64,000 nt of DNA from Podospora comata. Its lineage: Eukaryota; Ascomycota; Sordariomycetes; Sordariales; Podosporaceae. How positions within the stretch are numbered: position 1 is the first letter of the stretch; each line of letters begins with the position of its first letter. The stretch covers positions 1,409,001 through 1,473,000 of the forward strand of contig CP071495.1 in the NCBI GenBank assembly GCA_017354895.1, in the 5' to 3' direction. The notes under the pieces were generated by a model, which did not search any database, was not told where the DNA came from, and saw nothing but the letters and a program-made list of their open reading frames with translations. This document shows positions 55,392 through 64,000 of this stretch, in pieces. The position numbers and the translations under genes are program-made.

Positions 55392-56580
55392 ATGGTATCC
55401 AAGATGACCAACCTACTGTCAACCCTCCACCTCAACCTCCTCACCCTCCTCTCCAACCTCTTCTCCCACCTGACCTCACTCTTCTTCTCCCTCCTCTCCC
55501 TCACTCACGCCCTCCTTATCGTTTTGGGCCTCACCCGTCCTAATCAATGGGAGCCCCCCACATTCCTCGACTCCCTCCTCTATTCCCCCCTCTTACACCT
55601 CACCACCAACCTCTACCAAACCCTCCTCTTCCTCCGCGGCCACCCCTTCCATCCACCCCCTCACCACTCCCGCATACGAGTAGTCTGTCTCTCCGACACT
55701 CACTCCCTCCGCCCCCCCTCCATCCCCACAGGCGACCTCCTCATCCACGCAGGGGATCTTTCTGCAACCGGAACATTCGACGACCTCCAAGACCAAATAA
55801 GCTGGCTTTCTTCCCTTCCGTTCAGACACAAGGTTGTCGTCGGCGGTAATCACGATTGTTTCCTAGACAGGGCAAGCTCCATCCATCGGACCAGAGGGCA
55901 AAAGGAAAAGAGGAAATTGGATTGGAAAGGCGTGGTGTGGTTGCAGGATGAGTTGACAACCCTAGAATTTGAGGACAGGGAGATGGGGGGGAAGAGGAAA
56001 TTGAACATCTTTGGGAGCGGTTGGGTCAGGAGGTGCGGGGGTGATGATTTTGCGTTTCAGTATGATGACGAGAGGCCGCCTTGGGAAGGGAGAATCCCGG
56101 TTGAGACGGATGTTTTGGTTACGCATTGTCCTCCGGTTTGCTTACCCCCTTTTTTTGTCGTCACAGATGTGGGAGATGCTAACGAGAGAACAGAAAGGCC
56201 ACCGCGACTTGCTGCTTGGTTGTCCTTCGTTGCTGGCCGAGCTGTGGAAGGTGAAACCGAAGCTTCACGTGTTTGGGCATGTTCATCACGGGGCGGGGGT
56301 GGAGAGTGTGTTCTTTGATGAGTGCCAGGCGGCGTATGAGGGTCTTGTTTTGCGTACGGCGGCGGTGGAAATGAGTATGCTGAAGAGATGGTTCGATTTT
56401 CAGGGGCTGAAATATGCGTTGAGTGTGTTGAGGTATGGGCTGCAGAGTGTGCTGTGGAAGTGGATCATGGCTGGGCCGGGGAGTAATAATGGGGGAGTGT
56501 TGGTTAATGCTGGGGTGATGAAGGGGAATACGGGCAGATTGAGGAAAGGAAGGGGGACGGTGAAGGTGGTTGATTTGTGA
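55392..56580 (+). CDS. Calcineurin-like metallophosphoesterase, membrane-anchored
   Basis: Two exons, 55392-56135 and 56194-56580, 376 aa, with a 58-nt intron (GTTTGC...ACAG; the join makes THCPP-KGHRDLLLG). Metallophosphatase motifs occur in order: VCLSDTHS (D, H), HAGDLSATG (GD), GGNHDCFLD (GNHD), THCPP and FGHVHHGAG (GHxH). Residues ~5-45 are very Leu/Ser-rich and hydrophobic (HLTSLFFSLLSLTHALLIVL), suggesting a signal anchor. The C-terminal NAGVMKGNTGRL is conserved in the fungal MPPED-like branch, which acts as phosphodiesterases with unclear substrates. An AG nearer the donor, at about 56166, was rejected because it inserts extra residues before KGHRDLL. The non-canonical GTTTGC donor is the least certain point. 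Confidence 0.85.
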
Positions 56581-57293
56581 TTGGTGGTGGAAAATAGAAA
56601 TGGTGATTGGATTTTAGGATGGTGTTTCGGGAATGGATTCATTGTTTGAGTTTTTTTTTTTCTTGATCATTGCGAAGTGAGATAAATAAATGAATAGAGT
56701 GTAATATCATTGTTGTGTTTTCGGCTGTTCGTGCATTGTCCTGTGATGTTGGTTGTCAGGTGGTGGTGGATAAAAGTCTGGAAAATACAAGTTGGTGACG
56801 AATTTGTTCGAAGAGGCTAGGTCGTGGTGGTCGGAGAGTGGAAGGAAACATGGAGTGACCAGCTGTTACGGGACAGGTTGTTTCGTCGAGTTGCTCTCAA
56901 GAGAGAGCAAGAGAGAGAGAGAGAGAGACAGAGAGACAGAGAGACAGAGAGACAGAGAGACAGAGAGACAGAGAGACAGAGAGACAGAGAGACAGAGAGA
57001 CAGAGAGAGCAGAGAAGTTGGTAGCAGGCCACCACACGAAATATCATGAAAGCATCAGTGTCAGCCATTCAGAATAGCTTCAGTTCTGGAAACAACCGGG
57101 CTATCTTGACTATGTCTATGGCCAAATACCCGACCACAGTCAAGATGTATTGTCAGATCATCATCAAGCCTACAGACGAGCACGTGGACTTGGAGGGGGG
57201 CTTCAAGCCCGGGAGCGATAGCCCAAAAGGCCCTGCCGTTCGGTATAGCGCCAGCCGCCGGTCACAACATCAACCACTAGGTCCATCAAAGGG
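56581..57293. other. Intergenic with GACAGAGA minisatellite
   Basis: 3' flank of the phosphoesterase gene followed by a purine-rich minisatellite (own entry). Frames across it are repeat artefacts. Confidence 0.5.
56911..57012. repeat. GACAGAGA 8-bp minisatellite
   Basis: About 10 near-perfect tandem units of GACAGAGA preceded by a GA run. Homopurine on the plus strand; the unit is not a multiple of three, so the open frames over it are not genes. Confidence 0.95.
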
Positions 57294-57294
57294 T

Positions 57295-57389
57295 TCCAGC
57301 GTGGTGTAACGGTTATCACGAGCGCAGGCTTCTCCCATTCATGACGTTTGACTAAGTCTAGGTCGTGGGTTCGAACCCTAGTGCTAGTA
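57295..57389 (+). repeat. tRNA-like element D (degenerate)
   Basis: A-box TGGTGTAACGG (57302-57312) and a good B-box GGGTTCGAACCC (57367-57378). Six of the acceptor bases (CCAGCG/TGCTAG) pair with one mismatch. AGGCT and AGTCT could form an anticodon stem, but spacing after the D arm is 5 nt too long and no proper anticodon can be set. Similar start (CCAG..TGGTGTA) to elements B and C, without the large insert. Confidence 0.4.
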
Positions 57390-58075
57390 CTGAAATGGCC
57401 GGGTGGATGCGCTTTGTCCTGTTCCCATATTATTGGGAATATATTAATGACAACTGTCATAAAGACGAGGTTCTACATTCGAGTCGTAGGCGCTCCCTTA
57501 AGTTTTTGCCTCTTTCTGTACACCGAACCTGATTGTAGTTATCCCGACTTTGATGTCCAGTCCGGCCTTGAAGGTGGTGATGAGGATGTGTTCAGATGTT
57601 TTGGTATTGCAAAGCACTTATTTTTGGCCAGCTGTCAGAGACCTTGTCTATAAATTTATACTCAGCCAGCCTGGTCTTCACAGGGAGAGACAAGCTCCTC
57701 TTTGTCATCAAGCTGAAACTGTTGATCGCCCATTATAGTCACAGACCTGGTATTTGAGCGACAACAAAGTCACGATAGAGATGCTTTGCCGTTCAATATG
57801 TAGATGAGATACTACCGTGTTGACTACCAAACCTACGTTCCAGGATCTGTCCAAACCACCACCAAACAACAACAGACTCAAAATGGTAAAACTCCACCAT
57901 TGAACGCAAAACCATGCCAGCACTCAACTTCGCTGCTTCCCTCTCCCTCTCCTGCTCCTTCCTCCTCCACTTGCCTCTCTGACTTACTCTCTCACCTGCT
58001 CCTTTCCCCTTTGCCTTGCTTGCCCCAGGCAACCACCACCCGATATCGTCCCCGTCCTCCGTCGTATTTCTGTTT
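57390..58075. other. Intergenic between tRNA-like elements
   Basis: No protein-like frame or further RNA seen. CT-rich at 57930-58000. Confidence 0.4.
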
Positions 58076-58135
58076 CCACACGGAGGGGCCAGGTCCTGGG
58101 TTCGAATCCCGGGTTCGCACAAGATTTTATCACCA
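58076..58135 (+). repeat. tRNA-like element E (B-box end only)
   Basis: CTGGG-TTCGAAT-CCCGG (58096-58112) is a perfect T-arm, followed by GTTCGCACA and a TTTT run. No convincing A-box or acceptor partner is found at tRNA distance, so this is a fragment or pseudogene. Confidence 0.35.
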
Positions 58136-60491
58136 AAGTCTGACAACGATTGGAGGATCGGCTGGAACTGGGGGGTATAATAAGGAGGGGGGGTGGGGGT
58201 GGGGGACTGAAATCCTCGTACAGTCCTTTCGTTGAAGGATGACATTTAGGTCTTGTCGGGTGGTGAGGGGATGAATGGGGGTGTGGCTCGCTGTTTTGCT
58301 GTTGTGGTGCTGATACTATCTCTGGCCACCACGATGATAGAGCCATCTTTTACTCTTAATAGTATCTTCTTCCGACTTTGATACGTCCAATCTAATGAGG
58401 CGGTACTCACCTGTACATACCAAGTCCTCAACTACCTACGCGCCACTGAGCCGAATCACCGCTCATCTTTCCCATCTACACGCAAAGCCATCACCATAGC
58501 AACAAGCCACTTTCAATCTTGTCCTCTCAAGTCTTCCCATTTAAATCATAACTCGCACGCTCTTCTCCCCATTCATCTTGATATATCACTTTGCTCACCT
58601 CCCCTTCCGCCCTTCCGACTATCAACACAGCCCAACAAAATGAGAATCACCATCTACCTTGACTTCGAAGTCCTGAAACAGGCTGGTCAATTGTCTCAAC
58701 GCTACTTGACCTTTTAAACAAAGTTATTGTCTCGTTTATCTTTCTCTTCATCCTCAACCGACCGACGAGATCACCTACCTACCAGAGACAGCTAGGTAAA
58801 TCACCTAGAATATCTAGCATATAGCAAAAGAAAACGAGCGGGTAGGGTAGGTAGATTCAACACTGCTAGGGGCTCGCCTGATGAAAATTGAAGCGAGTCT
58901 CTCGCAACGACATGTAACCCCCTCGTACTTGAAACAAGCTGTCATTCGCAGGCTCGTCCTTGCAGCTCTCACAACAACAGCCCGTCGTCATCACAACACC
59001 CGTGCCGTAAACCTCTGAGAAAATTCCAATGCCGGTATCATAGTAATTTACCTACTACCTGCCCAGACGATCCAAGTCCACCACCACCTAGGATTACTTT
59101 ACCTTAGCCACACCTCAGCCAGGTTTCCCCCAGGGTAACACAACACAACCGATAAACACCTCACCAACAATCCCTCTACAACAAAGTGACATGCACATGC
59201 ACATCAACAAAGCCAACAGCACATCATTCCACCAACTTCAGAAATACTAAATCACTAATTTAAAAACTGTACCTAGTTATATACATATATATCCCGCGAG
59301 CAAGAAACAGGCAAGGGTATCTTTTCTCTTCAATAACAGCAAACACACAAACTTGCAAACATATCAAAACATGCAACAAAACACTAGTGTAATCTTCCAA
59401 TCTGGTTCAGTAATAATAAAAAGCCGTCCAATAAACAACCCCCCTCACCATCCAGCAACAATCTACCTCCTTCACTCTAACCCATCATCAACCACCCCCT
59501 TTTCCTGCCCACCCACCTACCCTAAATTCCCACCCTACCTTCCCACAATCTCAGCCTTATCCATCCCACCAACCACCCAAACAGAAACACCACTCGACAT
59601 CCCCAGCAACACACCAAAACCAAAAAAAACACAAAAAAAACAGCACCAAATCACCAAGAACAGCACAAAAACAAACGGGGTATTCACATCTTATTCTTCT
59701 TCATCTCTTCTCTTCAAATTTTGCCTTCCTTGTCCACCCCTTTCCCTTTACACCGCAACCTCCTCCTAACACTCTATCTCCCCAACCCTTCCATCCCATC
59801 CCATCCTCAATCCACGTGGTATCAAATCATCTCCTAGTCCCTTCCATCCTGTCCCACCTAGTCCACCCATCGCCCACCACCCAACACACACACACACACA
59901 CACACACCTACACACACACACCGGGTATAAAGCTGCTTTTTCAGGTATCAAGTGAAAAAAAAACTCGAAAAAGACGCATCGACGACATCAAAAATGAGAA
60001 ATGAAAAAGAGAAAAACAAAACCGTTTGCCATCCTCCATCCTCCGAAATGAAATGTGAAAATCAGAAAGAAAAAAACCGAAAAAACAAACATCATGATGC
60101 GTCAAAAAACCAAAAAAAATTGTTGTCCTTGCTCTTGTCTTCATCTCAATCTCCTCCCGCGTCATACTCCCATGGTAGGGATCAGAACAGATATTGTCCC
60201 CCATAATCCATGACAAGAGGCCCGAAAGGAAAAAAGAAAAAAGAAAAAAAAAGTACAAAACAAAGACAGAAGTGAGAAATAACAAAAACCAAGATTCCCA
60301 ACGCGCGGTCCAACTGAGATTCGAAAAGCAAAAGCAACACAACTACCAGGGTATTTTACTTTACGCCATTGGGTATATCCAGCCATAAGGGGTATTGGGT
60401 ATTTCTTTTCCTCGCCGCAACACGTCAGAGAAAAAAGCAAACAATGCGTGTCTAAAATCTGGCGAAATCACAACCATCGAGACGTTAAACG
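58136..60491. other. Intergenic with CA tract and A-rich stretches
   Basis: About 2.4 kb. CCTA/AGGT tracts lie at 58773-58782 and 58845-58854, a CA microsatellite at 59884-59921, and A-rich runs at 59950-60130 and 60220-60260. Frames here (for example 59353-59769) are low-complexity Pro/Thr/Lys, and I do not call them genes. Confidence 0.5.
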
Positions 60492-63400
60492 TTAACGAAA
60501 TGGCACAAGAGGGCCGGGGTATCCTGAATTTGTTGAATGAGAGGTAGAGGGACGCCCGCTGTCGTCAGACCGACGGGCGGCGTGGCGAGGAGTCATGTCG
60601 CCGTGGTGAGGGACGGCCAGATTGTTGCCAATCCCGTTTCCAACAAGAACTGCCGAGGGCCAAGGGCTGCCAGAGTCCTCGTCGGCGAGGTTGACACCAC
60701 TGTCGTTCCAGGGGTTGCGGTCCGCATTGAAACTGCGAGTCGATTCGATCGACACGAGCGACGACTTGGAGACGTTGCTGGAGCCCTTGAAAAAGCTGGT
60801 GGCCGAGTGCGAGCTATTCTTTCTGCGGTCCAAGAAGGACGAGATCGAGGACATGCCACTACCAGGTCTGCGAAGTCGTTCCAAGAGACTAGACCGTTCC
60901 CGAGCAGTCTCCTCGCCGAACGAAGGCTTGGTGGGAGAGTCGGTGGCAACCGGAGCTGGTGCGTGCTGAAGAAGCTTGGAGTCAAAGTACGGCAGCGCCT
61001 CTTCGAACGTGTCCGGCTTCGGGCGGGACAGAGCACCTCTGATGAAGACGGGCTCCACTCCGGCAGTGGCAAACTCGCCCTGGAGGAAGTCCATGGCATC
61101 AGAGACACCACCTGCATTGTTACGGGTGAACTGCCAAAGCAGAGTGACGGAGGGGTTGCCGTTGGCGGCACGCTCCTCGGAATTCTCGTGCACCGTGACA
61201 TCGACTTCGTACTGGGTCTTCAGCTTGGGGACAATGTTCTGAACAAACTCCGGGGACTCGAGGAATCTGATCAGAGTAGGAGTCCGCTCCATCACGACTT
61301 CGTGCTTGTCGGGAACCATGCCCTGAGGACAACGTTAGCCACGCCAAGGATATCACCAACCAGAAAAAGAAAACACTCACCAAAAATGAATCAATGCACT
61401 TGGGCACCAACCACTGGGGTCCAGACACAGTGAGCTCATCGGTGGCCTGCTCCGTACTAGGGAAAACAATCTTGCAGTTCCACATCTTCTCTATCTCTTC
61501 AATCTCGGGCAACCTGGACAGCAGCTCACGATGGTAGAGGCGGTCAATCTTGACAGTCTGGTTCATGAATTCAGAGTCCTTCACGGGGCATTCATGTTAG
61601 CGCTCCTGGGATCCACGCGGGTGGGAGGGATTTCTCACAGCCCTGGAAACCATCTCAAGAATCTCGCTCTTCACGAGTTCAAGATTCTGAGCGTTGCGTG
61701 CCGGGGTGCGGCAGATCACATTGTCGACCCTAGAGTCGTCATCTTCTCGGGTGAGACCGCCTGAGAGGTGTCAGTTACATGCTGACCGAATCCACCAGCA
61801 GTTGATCCTACCTCTATCCATTGCGTTGGAGAACTTGACAAAGACCGAGTGCTTCTTCATGATGCGTTGGATATGCTGCCCACCAATGCCAATGATGCGT
61901 TTGTGGTACTGATCCGGGACATGGAACGAAATCGACGCCGGCATCTCTTGCTCCACCAGTGTTAATCCGTGCTTGACAGCCTCGTACGAATGTGTGACCA
62001 CCTCGATGTTGAAGTTGTACTCGCCAAACGTGTCGAAGATGATCTGCACGTTGCTCTGCCCCATGATCTTGTTGATCTTGCCATTCTTCTTTCCGCTCAC
62101 AAATTCCTTATGTTCGTTGGCGAGCTCGATCTTGACTCGAATCTGGGACTGGGGAGATTGATTGACCCATTTGATATCGTTGATGACGGCCAAAGCGGTC
62201 TTGACAGCCTCATCCGAGCCTGAAATGGTGAAGCACCGGTTGTCAAACTTCACATCGGCTTCCGAGTTGGCACAAATATCGCTGAGCATGGTCCGAATAT
62301 CGTTGGGAGTCGGCATGGGCTGGCGGTTGTCGGGATGAGAGATCCACCAGGTAGCCGTGTAGAACTGTCCAACCAAGGCCATCAACTCGCGGACAGAACG
62401 CTCGAGGGGCAAGTTCTCCAGGGCTTGGAAGCGAGCCACGTTCTTCATGGACCCAAGACTGGGTGGCAGAATATGCGTATTGTTGTTCTCGGCAATCTTC
62501 CTCACCTTGTCCATACGAGTGAGCAGAACACTGTCGAGCTTGGCAGGCGTAATCTGAACATCCTTCACGTAGAGCCTGACACGCGTGAGGTACTCGTGAA
62601 TCTTGTACTTTGCCTGCTCGATAGCTTGCGTGTTCTCGCCAGTGATGAAGACATCAGACTCTCCACGACGTGTTGCGCCGGGTGGGCAGTACGAATAGCA
62701 GCTCAGGAACGGCGGAGGGAAGTAGATGGCCGTGTTGGTTGATGACTCGATCAGCTTGATGTTCTTGCGGTTGCGTCCGATCAAGATCTGCTGGACGCTA
62801 TAATCGACATTGATAGAGTCAGCAACCCGCCCCAGCTGAATAGGATCTCATGTTAGTTCAAGTCCCACCACAAGGATCTGGCAACAACGTACGAGTTGAT
62901 CAATATGAATAAGAACGCGGGTTTTGGCATGCTCCGCAGACATGTTGTCGCCATAAATGGCCACCCGCCAGCGCTGGTCTCTCCGGAGCTCCACATCGCC
63001 GTTCAAGCCATCAACCACCGGGGCAAGCTTGGGCCCAAGGAGGAAGATGTCGACGCCACAAAACCTCGAGGTTTCGTCAAGAAAGTCTGTTACCGACTTC
63101 TTCAGAACGCCTTCGGCAAGATTGGCAACCAGATTGCCGTCCACATCAACAGTTGTGCAACGCTAAAGACACACAGTTAGCAGGCACAAGACACAGAAAA
63201 AGCACAGTTGCACAAAAAGATGTGACGCACTAGTGAGATGGGGGTCTTGTTCAGGATCGCCTCGCGTGTTTGATAGACCAGGTCGGCGGGACCGGACAAG
63301 CACACCGTGGTGACGAGACCGCGGGCATTCTTGGGAGTGCCCGAAAGAACGTGTGCCTCGATGGGCAGGGGGTTTGTCGTGATGCTGTGGCATAGCTGAC

Positions 63401-63728
63401 GGAGGCCCTCAAGGTTCATAACATGGACGTGGAGAGCGTGGACGGGGACATCGTCGGGGGCCTCGACGGGATGAGTCCAGCGGAGGACGGCATCGGTGGT
63501 GGCGTGGAGAATGTCCTCGGTGTCGGGGCCGGCGAGATCGGAGGCAAAGGGGACGTTGAAGGCATAGTGGATGGTAGGCTCGCCGATGGGGAGCTGGGGT
63601 GTGGGTATCGGGGGTGGCCCCTGTGTTGTGACATCTCGACGAGTGTTGATGGCCGGCATGCCAGCCATGTTGTTTCGCGAGATGAAGTTGCTGGTTGGCC
63701 AGTGACGCATGGCTGTTATTTTATTCAT
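60492..63728 (-). CDS. Multi-KH-domain RNA-binding protein (vigilin/bicaudal-C-like)
   Basis: Six exons: 63728-63231, 63162-62893, 62835-61812, 61760-61639, 61578-61381 and 61322-60492; 980 aa, all joins in frame. KH-type GxxG segments are seen in VQQILIGRNRKNIKLIE, KNGKINKIMGQSNVQIIF, PDQYHKRIIGIGGQHIQRIM and several divergent copies: LNGDVELRRDQRWRV, FVQNIVPKLKTQYEVDVTVH. The first exon codes ITAMRHWPTSNFISRN; this part is poorly defined and the exact Met is uncertain. The last ~150 residues are Ser/Arg-rich (RERSSLLERLRRPGSGMSS, STNSGYPGPLVPFR) and likely disordered. KH repeats bind single-stranded RNA; vigilin-type proteins bind mRNAs at ribosomes (family knowledge). I could not match it to a single named yeast gene; Scp160 has more KH copies. 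Introns are 45-68 nt. Confidence 0.85.
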
Positions 63729-64000
63729 GATGACTCAAATGTGCTCGCTGCTCTCGGAGCGTGGAAATACAGGGCGGATGCCAGGGCTGCGTGATGTTGT
63801 GGTGTTGAAGGAGAAGGGGGAATTCAAGGGAGGCAGAAAACACAGCAGCCAGGCTAGTCGTGGTCGACGGGAGCGGCGGAGGCGGCGTCTGGTGCTTGTC
63901 GTGGGCAATTGGGGCTAAAAGGAGTGGAAATGGAAATGCGGCGAAAAAAGGGTATCTTGGGTATCTTCAAATGGGGCCGCTGTTGAAAAAGGAACAAAAG
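63729..64000. other. Upstream region of the KH-protein gene
   Basis: Promoter/leader side of the KH gene, with no gene seen up to the window end. Confidence 0.5.

Noticed and set aside
56792-57049. Frames over the GACAGAGA repeat
   Set aside because: Repeat artefacts (RDRET runs); the 8-bp unit would shift frame on every change.
1-64000. CRISPR arrays, prophage, insertion sequences or a secondary-metabolite cluster
   Set aside because: No spaced direct repeats, transposase, reverse transcriptase, PKS/NRPS or terpene cyclase signatures were seen on either strand.

Overview
The window looks like a piece of nuclear chromosome from a filamentous ascomycete, most likely a sordariomycete of the Neurospora/Podospora/Chaetomium kind (inference). 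The reasons are short GT-AG introns (about 45-165 nt) with CTAAC-like branch points, a canonical fungal Zn2Cys6 regulator, a Polycomb EED homologue (PRC2 is kept in Neurospora-type fungi but missing from many other moulds), a fungal U6 snRNA gene with a UUCG tetraloop, and decayed genes whose stop codons fit C-to-T change, as expected after repeat-induced point mutation. There are no operons. Genes lie on both strands and are often separated by 0.5-4 kb of non-coding DNA rich in simple repeats.

Left part (1-23 kb): a 3'-truncated HRQ1 helicase; a three-exon FG-repeat/Ran-binding protein of the Yrb2/RanBP3 type; a membrane protein of unknown function; a zinc-ribbon plus RING-H2 ubiquitin ligase; mitochondrial fission factor FIS1, with two micro-exons, divergent from kinetochore subunit SPC24; a small membrane protein; a TatD/Scn1-type metal hydrolase; a seven-exon Zn2Cys6 transcription factor; and a divergent VCX/CAX-type cation exchanger.

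Middle (23.7-32.5 kb): the spliceosomal U6 snRNA gene; the tRNA m5C methyltransferase NCL1/TRM4, whose stop codon is followed in frame by 51 further protein-like codons; mitoribosomal GTPase MTG2; and an unnamed conserved protein with a Cys cluster and a proline-rich tail.

Accessory-looking stretch (34.8-39.9 kb): a cluster of tRNA-like, A-box/B-box elements resembling tRNA-derived SINEs or large-insert tRNA pseudogenes, then a badly broken ankyrin-repeat gene on the minus strand and a broken multi-pass membrane protein gene on the plus strand. Two more tRNA-like elements lie at 57.3 and 58.1 kb.

Right part (41.4-64 kb): a YIP4/YIPF6 Golgi membrane protein; a PAS-domain regulator; the PRC2 subunit EED with its H3K27me3-reading aromatic cage largely kept; an RRN11-type RNA polymerase I core-factor subunit with a long polyglutamate tract, convergent with EED; the complex I NDUFA5-type subunit (29.9 kDa); a calcineurin-like metallophosphoesterase; and a multi-KH RNA-binding protein. 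The genes are ordinary housekeeping and regulatory functions with no shared pathway. I see no biosynthetic cluster and no CRISPR or phage system. The best leads are the NCL1 stop/extension, the tRNA-like repeat family, the unusual exchanger and the gene relics. All exon boundaries were read by eye from splice consensus and frame and have no transcript support here.
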